Positions 1 through 9,026 of a DNA stretch of 64,000 nucleotides are shown piece after piece. The stretch lies in the NCBI RefSeq assembly GCF_030440425.1, contig NZ_CP098023.1:2159501-2223500 (forward strand). Direction: 5' to 3'. Each line of letters begins with the position of its first letter. Position 1 is the first letter of the stretch. The translations under genes and the position numbers were made by a program. Below the pieces are notes generated by a model that saw only the letters and a program-made list of their open reading frames with translations, had not been told where the DNA came from and did not search any database. The stretch comes from Microbulbifer sp. MI-G. GTDB lineage: Bacteria; Pseudomonadota; Gammaproteobacteria; Pseudomonadales; Cellvibrionaceae.

Positions 1-675
1 AACGAAAGTAAACAGCGAAGGGTCCATTACCGCAGCCAACTGCGGATTAATGCTTGCACCCTGAAGCACGATCACAGCAAACATCCACAACATCATCAAA
101 GCCGCAGCGAGCCCAAAGGGACCTGCCAGGCTTCGAGTGCGCAGTGTCATAATAAAATACAGAGCACCGATACCGACGCTGGCAGGGATCTGTAACCAGA
201 TCCATGCAAAGCCGAGGGCTTTCCAGGGGGCTGGGCCAATCGCCGCTTCAGGCAGTAAGCCCATCCAGACCAATACCGGCGAGAATAAAAAGCCCACCAG
301 TGCCGATGCACTTAATATGGCTCCTATCACCGCTGCACCGATAAACCGCCCCCAAAGCATAACTTTCAAGGAATTCGGGGTTGTATAAATGACTTCGTGC
401 AAACTGGCTTTGCGATCGCGCAGAATCGGTTGTGAGAATACCCAGGCCCAGGCAAAAAACTGGAAGAACATACACCCAGCACCCATCAGGTAAATGAGCG
501 ATGGCGAGTTCCGGGGGATATCCGTAGCCCCCATTTTTTGCATATAGTCTGCGTTTACCAAATTCAAAAGCAGGTAGATCACCAGCCCCCAAAAGGCCAA
601 TGCCACAATGCCGCTGCTAAAACCGGCCCTTATTTCCAGCTTTGCCTCATGGGCAATAAGCGCCAGCTTATTCAT
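1..675 (-). CDS. ABC-2 type permease, C-terminus outside window
   Basis: Integral membrane half of an ABC transporter, read on the minus strand from an ATG at 675 and open to the window edge (225 codons visible). The translation begins MNKLALIAHEAKLEIRAGF and has several hydrophobic segments (around residues 18-36, 57-75, 108-130 and 150-205), the pattern of ABC-2 permeases. Its start overlaps the stop of the ATPase gene by 4 bases (ATGA), so the two are translationally coupled and very likely form one transporter. Some permeases of this type carry an extra C-terminal peptidase domain; that part lies outside the window and cannot be judged. As the last visible genes of the siderophore operon, the pair may move siderophore, precursor or a related molecule, but the substrate is unknown. 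Confidence 0.85.
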   Translation of the reverse strand, partial: MNKLALIAHEAKLEIRAGFSSGIVALAFWGLVIYLLLNLVNADYMQKMGATDIPRNSPSLIYLMGAGCMFFQFFAWAWVFSQPILRDRKASLHEVIYTTPNSLKVMLWGRFIGAAVIGAILSASALVGFLFSPVLVWMGLLPEAAIGPAPWKALGFAWIWLQIPASVGIGALYFIMTLRTRSLAGPFGLAAALMMLWMFAVIVLQGASINPQLAAVMDPSLFTFV

Positions 676-1559
676 GCCGCCTCCCGCTGGTCTTTTACCT
701 GCTCAATCGCCAGGTGATAAATATCTTCCAGACGCGGGGTATGGGCCGTAAAGCGCGGGTCTTCGGGTTTCTCACCGTGTACGATTACCTGGGTACCATC
801 GGGCTTGGCAATATTGTGCAGGGATGCCGGTAACTGCTCACCGCGAGGAATCAGTGCTTGCCACATCTTGTCTTTATGGGGAGCAGTCACTTCCGGGGCT
901 GTCCCCTCAACGACGATGCGCCCTGAGGCCAATATCGCCAGGCGCTGACACAGGTTTTCGATATCTTCAACGATATGGGTGGAGAGCAATACAATGGCAT
1001 CCGCCGCGACATCCGCCAAAACACAGTGAAAGCGGTTGCGCTCAGCGGGGTCCAGGCCTGCTGTGGGTTCGTCGACAATAATTAGGCGCGGCTCACCGAT
1101 AAGTGCAATGGCAATACCAAAGCGGCGCAACATGCCGCCGGAATAAGTTGATACAGCTCGATCGGCCACATCGGCCAAATTGACCTGCTCCAAAAGCCTG
1201 TCCACTTCGCGGCGCCTTGTACTCGTTTGGGTAAAACCTTTAAGCCAGGCAAAACGATCCAATAATGTCCGCGCGGTAATCCCGGGGTAAGCGCCAATAT
1301 GTTGCGGTAAATAACCCAATTTACTGCGCATAAAATCCGGATTTGCCAGAACATCCACACCATCGAGAATAATCCGACCACTATCTGGTGTTTGCAGGGT
1401 TGCCAAAGTGCGCATCAAACTACTTTTCCCGGCACCATTAGGCCCGAGTAATCCATACATTCCGGGGCCAACTTCCAAATCAACACCGTTTAGCGCTTTC
1501 ACCCCGTTTTTATAAGTCTTAAAGAGCCCTTCAACGATCAACCCTGATTGCTTTTGCAT
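672..1559 (-). CDS. ABC transporter ATP-binding protein (ABC-2 type)
   Basis: A 295-residue nucleotide-binding subunit that powers the adjacent permease. Walker A GPNGAGKSS lies near residues 39-47, the signature is YSGGMLRR and Walker B is LIIVDEPTAGLDP, followed by the H-loop in STHIVED. Length and the extra C-terminal segment fit the CcmA/NatA-like exporter ATPases. The ATG at 1559 has a strong ribosome site (AGGAGG a few bases upstream). It lies 67 bases after the thiazolinyl reductase gene on the same strand and overlaps the permease by 4 bases, so it is probably part of the Fur-controlled operon. The role in siderophore traffic is inferred from position only. Confidence 0.9.
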   Translation of the reverse strand: MQKQSGLIVEGLFKTYKNGVKALNGVDLEVGPGMYGLLGPNGAGKSSLMRTLATLQTPDSGRIILDGVDVLANPDFMRSKLGYLPQHIGAYPGITARTLLDRFAWLKGFTQTSTRRREVDRLLEQVNLADVADRAVSTYSGGMLRRFGIAIALIGEPRLIIVDEPTAGLDPAERNRFHCVLADVAADAIVLLSTHIVEDIENLCQRLAILASGRIVVEGTAPEVTAPHKDKMWQALIPRGEQLPASLHNIAKPDGTQVIVHGEKPEDPRFTAHTPRLEDIYHLAIEQVKDQREAA

Positions 1560-1626
1560 CTCTCCTCCTAACCCCGTTTATCAGTAAAAATTCCGTAATC
1601 ACTTTTTGTGCTATTTGCGTATTCTT

Positions 1627-2733
1627 TTAGTCGCAAGCCTGGCTAACAATATCGGTAAGCGCCTGCACTGATACTGGCTCCGGTTCCCCGGGCTGGATTA
1701 ATGCCGGCATACCGATACGCGCAGTTAAATCACTCCATGCCATCGACACACTCAATGCCCACTGGCCGCTTTGCCTGCGTCTTTCAGGTTGCGCGATATC
1801 GGCGCACAGGGAATGCAGAGCCTGAATCACGGCCTCAGGCCAGGTGAGGGCAAAAATATCGTGATAACTGCGCATGTCCGAATCACCCAGGGTTACCATG
1901 CTGGGCACCGCCAATCGCTCGGTACCCTCACCGCTCAGTATCAGCCTGCCTGTTTGATCCCGTGGTGAATGCAGCCTTGGATTCCACAGCACGGGGCCGT
2001 GGGTATCGGCCAGAGTTAGAACACCCCCCTCACTACCTATGGCAAGTCGATGCAGTAACAGGGAGTGATTGTCCGGGTCCTGTGGGTGCACCTGATTTTG
2101 TATGCGCAACGTCAAGGGCACTCCGCCAAGAGTGGCCGATAAACTTTGAAAAGGGTGTCCTTCAGCGTGCTCCGGCTCACTAAAAGACCAGGGGCGAAGG
2201 CCACCTACCGCGCGGCCAATTACATCCAGCAGCGGATAGGCCATCTGGCTGTTGCAGATAGCATCGACCATTTCCAGGCGCTGGTGCCAACGTAAATATT
2301 CGGCCGCTGCCAAAAATTGCCTGGTGGGACGCAAATTTGGATATAGCGTATTAACCGCGTAAGCCGCATTTCCCTGCTTTGCCGCCAGCAGGTTTGCAGT
2401 AATTTCCTTGGTGTGGACCGGGTGCTCCTGCAATACATGAATACCGCGCTTGAGTAGCGATTGGGCCAATTCAGAACCCTCGCCCCCCGTTGCCCCTGAA
2501 CGAACAACAACACAGACTATGTCGATGTCATCGGGAATTTGCTCAGCCTCGGTATAAAGCGGCACCCCATATTGTTCGGCACAACTTCTGGAATAATCAC
2601 TACCCCGAGCCAATAAACCGGCCAATTCAAAATAATCCCGACCGGGTAATCTGGAGGAAGTCAGGGCTTCGAGATAAATACGGCCAAAGCCTGTCCCTGC
2701 AACGACAACTCGTTTGCGCTTATCAACTCCCAT
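1627..2733 (-). CDS. ybtU: Thiazolinyl imide reductase
   Basis: NAD(P)H-dependent reductase of the YbtU/PchG/Irp3 family, 368 residues. In the family it reduces one enzyme-bound thiazoline ring to thiazolidine during siderophore assembly. The N-terminus RVVVAGTGFGRIYLEAL is the Gfo/Idh/MocA-type nucleotide fold, and QEHPVHTKEI and the NTLYPNLRPTRQF stretch are typical of thiazolinyl reductases. The start overlaps the preceding gene by 11 bases, so it is coupled to it. With three predicted thiazoline rings on the NRPS, this enzyme should reduce one of them; which one cannot be read from sequence. Function is secure at family level. Confidence 0.93.
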   Translation of the reverse strand: MGVDKRKRVVVAGTGFGRIYLEALTSSRLPGRDYFELAGLLARGSDYSRSCAEQYGVPLYTEAEQIPDDIDIVCVVVRSGATGGEGSELAQSLLKRGIHVLQEHPVHTKEITANLLAAKQGNAAYAVNTLYPNLRPTRQFLAAAEYLRWHQRLEMVDAICNSQMAYPLLDVIGRAVGGLRPWSFSEPEHAEGHPFQSLSATLGGVPLTLRIQNQVHPQDPDNHSLLLHRLAIGSEGGVLTLADTHGPVLWNPRLHSPRDQTGRLILSGEGTERLAVPSMVTLGDSDMRSYHDIFALTWPEAVIQALHSLCADIAQPERRRQSGQWALSVSMAWSDLTARIGMPALIQPGEPEPVSVQALTDIVSQACD

Positions 2734-5017
2734 AGGACGAATCTCCCTGATGGCTGCCCATGGACTGAGCCCATTCCTGCAACTGGGCGTTGTCTACCTC
2801 ACCGTCAATCGTCAAAGGCAACTGGTCCAAAACCTCGATACAAATATCTGAATCAAAATGATCGATATATTCGGCCAGGCAATCCGCAGTCAGACGCATT
2901 TGATTTTGTTTGGCTCTACAGGCAAAGAAGCGATGTCCTTGCCTGGATAGGGGGTGTTCAGATACTGGCAAATCCATAGCCAACTCTAATCCGGCAGCCT
3001 CCAGGGCATTGTGCCACTGGGAAAGTGACAGAAATGTTGCACCGGAATCCGTACGTTCGTCGACGGCATCAACCAACATAAATGCCTGTGAAGCCATTAC
3101 CCAGAACTCCTCACTGGTTGGCTCGGTCATAATGAACCAACCTCCCGGGCGCAATAACTCAGCCACTCTTCGCAGTGAGGCATCTGTGTTATGAGCGGCA
3201 TTAAAAACACCACCAGCAATAATTACGTCGAAGCTATTTGGAGAAAATCCCTGTCTCCGCAGCGGACGATCAATATCAAACAAACCACGGCGCAACCAGG
3301 GGCGTTGCTTCTGATCACCATGTCGTGCGAAAAAGCTGTCGAGAAAAGCCGCAGAGATATCCGTGAACTGATAATCAAACTGGGTATGACCACTGGCACC
3401 GTCCAACACGGGCAAGAGGGCCAGGGTTGTCGCACCGGTGCCTGCACCAACCTCTAAAATTTTCAGGGGCTGTGGCTGCCCTTCCCAGTTATTTAAAATG
3501 GACTTCAATAAAGCACTGACTGCACGCTGTTGGTACCTGGCAGCTATACCCTCCCGGTAAAGCGCACTCGCCAACTCAGTGCTGCCACGGGGGAACAGCA
3601 GGTGCACAGCCTGGACTTTGCCTAGAATCAAATCTGGTAATTGCTCCGCATTAGCGCGGGCATAATCGATCGTTTTGCTAGCTCCAGAGAGTGCTCGCCA
3701 ATCCTGTTCCAGTTGGTCCCAGGCCTGGGCAAGAGCGGTATCACTGTAGCTGCCTGGATCAACCTCGACACGCCAGCTGTCACCGTCAGCACTCAGTAAC
3801 TGTTGCTCCTGCAAAACCCTGATCCAACGTTTAATCAAGGCTCGGTGCTGTTGGGCAATCGGTGGGGTTTCGAGTATCTCTGCCAAACTGTGTGCTGAGT
3901 GCTGCTCACAAAACAGTCCCAGGTGACTAAAGGCATTCAGCATAGATAGCAAAGCGGTAGCGTTAAGCTGTTCGGTAACCTTTACCGCATGCTCCAAGTC
4001 AATATGGGCAAACTCTGTATCCAACTCGGTATTGATACCCTCAAATAACCCAGCCATATCGAGCATGCCAGGTTTGTCCTGTATCTTCTCCAGTACCTTA
4101 GCTTGTGCAAACACAGCCCAGCGGTCGCCCCCGGTTAGGGGCACAGTGGCAGAGTTGGCGACGGCGGGATGTTTCGCAACGCTCTCAGTAATGGCCTCAA
4201 GCTTTTGGGTCAACGCCTGCTCCGCCTTTGCAACAGGTTCTATACCCACCTTGGAAGAGATCCAACCGGCTATATCACTGGTTAATAAGCGACGAGCATC
4301 CTGCAACAAGGGTTGTGGCAACAAAACTTCGGTTTCATAGAGCAGACATCGCAGATTTTTCAGGTTTGTCAGGGCAATTGCGGGATGTGCGACCAACCCC
4401 TTTAATAAAGTTGCCGGCAGTATCACTCCGCTAAACCCCGAGCGTTCCAATACGACCAGTGCTTTTGCGGGATTGATTTCAGGCGGCTGCAAATAGACAG
4501 CAAGCCCACAACTCCATGCTGCAAAAATGGCAAATCGAGAAAATTTATTGAGAGGGGAAAATACCCCTACACTGCCCTGAAGAGCCCTTAGCGACTCTTT
4601 TTGGGATTTATACAGTGTGAAATTTGCTTCAGCGGTGTCAGCCTTTATCATCCCCTTGTCTGTTAACAACAGGGAAAGTTCTTCTTGAACGACTTCCAAT
4701 AAATCTGGGGTTTGTACTTTAATTGCCAGGGGCTCACCCTCTGCATTAGTCGGGGCTTCAGTTTCAAACCCGATCCCCAACCTTAGCGCCACCAAGTGCA
4801 AAAGCAGTCGCACTGCTTCTTCGCAACTATTGGCAGGTAACAGCAGTGCTTTACCTTGCAAGATATCCAGCTGCTCACCCAGGTTTTCTGCCACGGAGTT
4901 TGTCCAGGCCAGTACCTGGCTGCCACTCCACTCATGGCCACCAAAGGATAATGCCGGTGCTTCCCCCAGCTGTTCTAACCCACTTAAGATTTCCGCTGTT
5001 ATTACTTCATTTTTCAT
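2723..5017 (-). CDS. Degenerate adenylation domain with embedded methyltransferase
   Basis: A 764-residue free-standing protein with the layout of an interrupted A-MT-A NRPS domain. Residues 1 to about 290 resemble the N-lobe of an AMP-forming ligase, but the phosphate-binding TSGSTG loop is missing (KSQKESLRALQG stands in that zone). A remnant of the A8-like part (HPAVANSA) then leads into a SAM-dependent methyltransferase (motif I ILEVGAGTGATT near residue 519, FDVIIAGGVFN later). The C-terminal tail LPLTIDGEVDNAQL matches the A10 motif but has Glu where the catalytic Lys of NGK should be. Adenylation is therefore probably dead and the methyltransferase retained. There is no carrier or condensation domain. 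The ATG has AGGAG upstream. It probably methylates a carrier-bound ring in trans. Confidence 0.8.
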   Translation of the reverse strand: MKNEVITAEILSGLEQLGEAPALSFGGHEWSGSQVLAWTNSVAENLGEQLDILQGKALLLPANSCEEAVRLLLHLVALRLGIGFETEAPTNAEGEPLAIKVQTPDLLEVVQEELSLLLTDKGMIKADTAEANFTLYKSQKESLRALQGSVGVFSPLNKFSRFAIFAAWSCGLAVYLQPPEINPAKALVVLERSGFSGVILPATLLKGLVAHPAIALTNLKNLRCLLYETEVLLPQPLLQDARRLLTSDIAGWISSKVGIEPVAKAEQALTQKLEAITESVAKHPAVANSATVPLTGGDRWAVFAQAKVLEKIQDKPGMLDMAGLFEGINTELDTEFAHIDLEHAVKVTEQLNATALLSMLNAFSHLGLFCEQHSAHSLAEILETPPIAQQHRALIKRWIRVLQEQQLLSADGDSWRVEVDPGSYSDTALAQAWDQLEQDWRALSGASKTIDYARANAEQLPDLILGKVQAVHLLFPRGSTELASALYREGIAARYQQRAVSALLKSILNNWEGQPQPLKILEVGAGTGATTLALLPVLDGASGHTQFDYQFTDISAAFLDSFFARHGDQKQRPWLRRGLFDIDRPLRRQGFSPNSFDVIIAGGVFNAAHNTDASLRRVAELLRPGGWFIMTEPTSEEFWVMASQAFMLVDAVDERTDSGATFLSLSQWHNALEAAGLELAMDLPVSEHPLSRQGHRFFACRAKQNQMRLTADCLAEYIDHFDSDICIEVLDQLPLTIDGEVDNAQLQEWAQSMGSHQGDSSYGS

Positions 5018-5026
5018 TACAGCTCC

Positions 5027-6178
5027 TTAAACAGCTATCGCAAAAAATAGAGTCTGACCCGCGACCGATAATGGCGATGTCGATGCAGGTAAGAAGCACT
5101 TAACCTCAAAGCCGGCCACAACCAGTTCTTCCTGCCATGCTGTGCTGTCGATAAACACCTGGTCGGTTCCCCCTCTCCGGTCTTCGCTCCCCAGAAGAGG
5201 CTCCGATTTTGCGGGAGAAAGAAGAAACTGCATTGCCGTTAACATGGCATGGTTTTCCCGAGTGGATTCGCTAAACAACAGCCAGCCACCGGTGACCAGA
5301 GAACGACGAATACGCTGTAAGGTCTGGCCAATATGAGCGGCGTTGTGCAAAACATTGCCAGCCACAACAATGTCGGTGCTGGCTGCTGGGATTGACTGCG
5401 CGGTGAAATCCGCATTGATATCGAGCAGGCTGCAGCGCAAACCGATGTGATTGCGGAATTTCTTCTGGGCAGCGGTGGTGAATAGAGGCGATATATCCGT
5501 AAAGCGATAATTAATCGGCCTGCCAGCCAGAGTATCTAAGATTGCAGCAGTGGTTAGACCCGCTCCACCGCCTAATTCGAGCACTCTTAACATAGGACCG
5601 GGTTTTACGGCCTGTTTGACAATGCTCGCCGCCGCATAATTGAGATAAGTCGTAAACCAGTTGTTCTGGTAGGCGGCCAATGCGGTTAGTATTTCTCCAT
5701 TCTCGAATAGCAGTTGATTAATGGAGACCTGATCCCGCACCAGTTCAGCCAAATGCGTGAGGAACTTTTGATGAGACTGAGCCATTTCCGGGGGAAATCC
5801 CAGCGCATCGTAGGCCTCTGGTAATTTATCTGCCCCAGCTGCACTCTCGGGAATTTGCTCCCAGGAATAGTTGCCATTACTGAGCTTCAAAAACTCTCGT
5901 TCAACCAAGGCCACCAGCCAGCGGCGAACCAGCCAGTGGTGTCGGGAAGCGGCACCCAGTGTATTAATAATTTCGTCACTGCTGCGCCCGACATTTTCGG
6001 CGGTCAACGCGCCGCTGGAAGAAAGCAACTCCATAATCGCCCACAGGCTGATGAATTCCAGCCTCTGCATTGCGCCAGGCAGTTGCGCCAAACCACTGTC
6101 TACCGTCAGCTCAGCAGGTAGAGCGGCCAGCCCAGCCTCATGGACGGTATTGGCAGTTGGAGGTGTTAGGTTTTTCAA
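5027..6178 (-). CDS. Stand-alone NRPS-type SAM methyltransferase
   Basis: A 383-residue class I methyltransferase of the same lineage as those embedded in siderophore A domains. It keeps the helical N-terminal lid (RHHWLVRRWLVALVE, compare HHWLVRRWLDLLV in NRPS 2) and the SAM site VLELGGGAGLTT near residue 194, followed by DIVVAGNVLHNAAH. No adenylation fragment surrounds it. It ends 9 bases before the degenerate A-MT gene and overlaps the oxidoreductase upstream by 4 bases, so it belongs to the operon. Together with the NRPS 2 domain and the degenerate A-MT protein it makes three candidate methyltransferases for a product with three cysteine-derived rings. Whether it is a C- or N-methylase cannot be decided. 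Confidence 0.85.
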   Translation of the reverse strand: MKNLTPPTANTVHEAGLAALPAELTVDSGLAQLPGAMQRLEFISLWAIMELLSSSGALTAENVGRSSDEIINTLGAASRHHWLVRRWLVALVEREFLKLSNGNYSWEQIPESAAGADKLPEAYDALGFPPEMAQSHQKFLTHLAELVRDQVSINQLLFENGEILTALAAYQNNWFTTYLNYAAASIVKQAVKPGPMLRVLELGGGAGLTTAAILDTLAGRPINYRFTDISPLFTTAAQKKFRNHIGLRCSLLDINADFTAQSIPAASTDIVVAGNVLHNAAHIGQTLQRIRRSLVTGGWLLFSESTRENHAMLTAMQFLLSPAKSEPLLGSEDRRGGTDQVFIDSTAWQEELVVAGFEVKCFLPASTSPLSVAGQTLFFAIAV

Positions 6179-7275
6179 ATGGCTCCCTCCTCAAGGCACT
6201 CCATATCTTCAATACTTGTTTCCAGGGTGGTTAAAAAACTGAATGCCCCAATCTCCGACATGCGCTCCATCGCTGACGCCGGCGGCAATACTTGGGCGCA
6301 GTAGTGACAACCCGCTGGGATTTCATCGCGAAGTACAGCCAAAGTGGTAACTGCGGCTACCGCTGCTGTTAGATCTGCATTACCGGTGCCCCGCAACGCC
6401 GCCGTGCGAGTGCGCTCTTGCCCGCTGTATCTACCGGTAAGCTGCAAAAGCATGACCACATAAGGATGGCGCCCCGCCAGATCCAGCGCACTGGCCCGAC
6501 ACAGCGCTGCCCGCGCTTCGTCGCGGCTCAAACCATGGGCGCTATTAAATGCCGACAAGATATGAGAGCCGGTAATCGCGTTATACCAATCGCCTTCAGA
6601 GAGGGATAAGTCCCGGGCCAAACGCTCGCTTTCACTGTTTAAATACGGGAGAACCGTGGCTGTGTCTGGGAAAAACGGCAGCTCCACATCGGAGCGGCGT
6701 TTCAGTACACCGTTCAAACGGCGACCATTACGCCAGGCCGCCAAGGGCTTGCTGTGCTGTTCGTTGGCGCCTTGTAAATAATCATCGGCAGCGACATCGG
6801 TAAACCGATCGCGCAGGCCGAAATAACTGGTCAGGCTCTCTACCTGCGAAAATTCCTGCTCAGCCAGCCAGCGTGGTAGCAGGCTACTAAGCCCCGGCTG
6901 TAAGCCGGCTGATAAAACTGCGATCAATCCACGGCTCTGGTAATAGGATAAATCGAGTTGCTCATAGAGAGCCTCATCGCCAGCAACATCGATATAGGCT
7001 GCCCCCACTTGTGCCGCAGCCTTGGCAACCCTGTCGCCAATTAAATGTGAAGGTCCTGCGCAATTGATCAGAACCTTACAACCGGATACAAACTGATCCA
7101 GCGAGGCTGTATCCAGGTAGTCCACCGCCTGATAAGAAACAACTGAATTACTGGATAGCGGCTGTTTATGTGCATTGCGACCACCGATACGCAAAGGGCC
7201 CACTTCCAGGGACTGTAAATAACCGGTAACGGCTGCGCCCACATCGCCGTAGCCACCTAAAATCGCAATTGTCAC
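6175..7275 (-). CDS. Saccharopine dehydrogenase-like NAD(P)-binding oxidoreductase
   Basis: A 366-residue protein with an N-terminal Rossmann fold (IAILGGYGDVGAAV) and the CKVLINCAGPSHLIG and AYIDVAGDEALYEQ stretches typical of the saccharopine dehydrogenase NADP-binding family, which includes enzymes outside lysine metabolism. The start is GTG and overlaps the stop of the upstream ABC gene (GTGA); the stop overlaps the methyltransferase start by 4 bases. It is not a classical pyochelin or yersiniabactin enzyme, so it is a candidate second reductase or dehydrogenase acting on the siderophore, in addition to the thiazolinyl reductase. The substrate is unknown. Confidence 0.75.
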   Translation of the reverse strand: MTIAILGGYGDVGAAVTGYLQSLEVGPLRIGGRNAHKQPLSSNSVVSYQAVDYLDTASLDQFVSGCKVLINCAGPSHLIGDRVAKAAAQVGAAYIDVAGDEALYEQLDLSYYQSRGLIAVLSAGLQPGLSSLLPRWLAEQEFSQVESLTSYFGLRDRFTDVAADDYLQGANEQHSKPLAAWRNGRRLNGVLKRRSDVELPFFPDTATVLPYLNSESERLARDLSLSEGDWYNAITGSHILSAFNSAHGLSRDEARAALCRASALDLAGRHPYVVMLLQLTGRYSGQERTRTAALRGTGNADLTAAVAAVTTLAVLRDEIPAGCHYCAQVLPPASAMERMSEIGAFSFLTTLETSIEDMECLEEGAI

Positions 7276-9026
7276 AAGCTCACCTCCGTATCGGTCTCAA
7301 CCAGTTGCCAGCCAGTTGCACGGCTGCGCTGGTGCCAAAAATGTGCGTACAGGCCTTGCTGGGATAACAATTCCCGGTGATTTCCAATCTCGGCCACAGT
7401 ACCTGCATCAAGTACGATAATTTGGTCCGCATTCATCACGGTGGACAATTGATGGGCGATCACAATAAGAGTGGAACCCTGTTGTAACTGCCTCAGGGAG
7501 CTGTTCAGGTATTTTTCATTGCGCGGGTCCAGTGCCGCTGTCGCTTCATCCAGCACAACGATCGGTGCGGCTTTTAATAGGGCGCGGGCGATGGAAACCC
7601 GCTGGCGTTCGCCGCCGGAAAGTGCAGCGCCTCCCTCCCCCACCTGAGTCTGCCACCCCTGCGGCAAGCGCTCGATAATCTCATCCACGCCAGCCAGTTT
7701 CGCCACACGTTCCAGTTCTTCCTGACTGGCTTCGGGACAGCTCAAACGAATATTCGCTTCCAGGGTGTCGCTGAACAGATACACATCCTGCATAACGATA
7801 GAGACTTGCCGCATCAGGTCTTCTGTGCGCAGTTGCCGCACATCCACCCCGCCCACTTTTACCTGGCCCTGGTCGGTATCAAAAAAACGCAGCAACAAAC
7901 GGGTGATGGTGGTTTTACCGGAGCCTGATGCGCCGACTATCGCTGTAGTGGTACCCGGAGAAGCCCTAAAGGAAAGATCCTTCAATACCGGTTGCCCCGG
8001 CTCGTAGCTGAAATTCACGTTTGAAAATTCAACCAATCCGATTTGCTCGGTAAATGACTGAGGCTTGGATGGCTGAGGTAGCGGCTGCTCAAAAAGAATA
8101 GCGGCCAGTCTGCGTAGATCATTACCGGCCATGCGCAGCAGACCACTGCGCCCGGCGAGTTCCGCCAGAGGACCGGTAAATCGGGCCGCCAAAGCTAGCA
8201 AAGCCACCAATTCGATAGGGGGAAGTTGTTGATGGAGCGTGAGCCAAATGCCCACGACAGTAACCGCGGCGAAGGCGAGTTGCACCGTAAATCCCCCTGC
8301 AAACAAACGGGGGAAGGTCTGCCGCAACATGGAACCCGCCGCTCTGCTTTGCCCGGCAATCGCCTCTTCCAGTGGGGGGTAACTGCTGACATTTTTGCCA
8401 AAAGACCTGAGTACCGCTTGATTGCGGGCAAACTCCACTACCCGGCTACTGGCGCGGGCACCGGCAGCATCCACTTCTGTTTCCATGGCGCCTATCCACT
8501 GGGCGGACCAGCGATGGCCGATATAAATCAGGGGCACAAACAACAAAGCGGTCAGCCCCAGTCGCCAGTCAAACCACAGCATCGCCACCCCCACTGTCAG
8601 AGGAGTGACAACGCCGCTGACAACAGGGGGTAGCAGATGTGCAAAGATATTGGTCACCATCAAGGTGCCCCCGGTTGCACTGCGGGATACACGACCCACT
8701 TTTTCGGGGTTGAACCAACCCAGGGGAAGTTGAGAGAGGTGTTCACCCAACCGATTATGCAGGGTTTTCAATACCAGAATGGCCAGTGCCGCCCCTTTAA
8801 CGGTTTGCTGGTAGCGGGCAACGCAGGCGATCACAACAACCGAGAACAGAGCGATCAACCAAAAGCCAACCGCCTGCATCTCAGAGGCCAACAGTGAGCT
8901 GAGCAGGGGCACCAGAAGTGTCACCGCGATTCCCTGTAAAACCCCATAGGCGAGAAGCCATACCGCATAAATGCCAACTTCACGGCGATACGCGGGTCCG
9001 AGAATGGCGAGCAAACTGCGAATCAT
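7272..9026 (-). CDS. ABC transporter, fused membrane and ATPase domains (YbtQ-like)
   Basis: A 584-residue half transporter: six hydrophobic segments in the first ~300 residues and a nucleotide-binding domain with Walker A GASGSGKTT, signature LSGGERQRVS and Walker B IVVLDEATAALDP. It pairs with the next gene upstream, with a 4-base overlap, the usual arrangement of heterodimers such as YbtP/YbtQ or IrtA/IrtB. Those systems have an exporter fold yet take up ferric siderophore across the inner membrane, whereas other members export peptides. Direction of transport is therefore not settled by sequence; the siderophore operon context makes siderophore traffic very likely. Confidence 0.88.
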   Translation of the reverse strand: MIRSLLAILGPAYRREVGIYAVWLLAYGVLQGIAVTLLVPLLSSLLASEMQAVGFWLIALFSVVVIACVARYQQTVKGAALAILVLKTLHNRLGEHLSQLPLGWFNPEKVGRVSRSATGGTLMVTNIFAHLLPPVVSGVVTPLTVGVAMLWFDWRLGLTALLFVPLIYIGHRWSAQWIGAMETEVDAAGARASSRVVEFARNQAVLRSFGKNVSSYPPLEEAIAGQSRAAGSMLRQTFPRLFAGGFTVQLAFAAVTVVGIWLTLHQQLPPIELVALLALAARFTGPLAELAGRSGLLRMAGNDLRRLAAILFEQPLPQPSKPQSFTEQIGLVEFSNVNFSYEPGQPVLKDLSFRASPGTTTAIVGASGSGKTTITRLLLRFFDTDQGQVKVGGVDVRQLRTEDLMRQVSIVMQDVYLFSDTLEANIRLSCPEASQEELERVAKLAGVDEIIERLPQGWQTQVGEGGAALSGGERQRVSIARALLKAAPIVVLDEATAALDPRNEKYLNSSLRQLQQGSTLIVIAHQLSTVMNADQIIVLDAGTVAEIGNHRELLSQQGLYAHFWHQRSRATGWQLVETDTEVSL

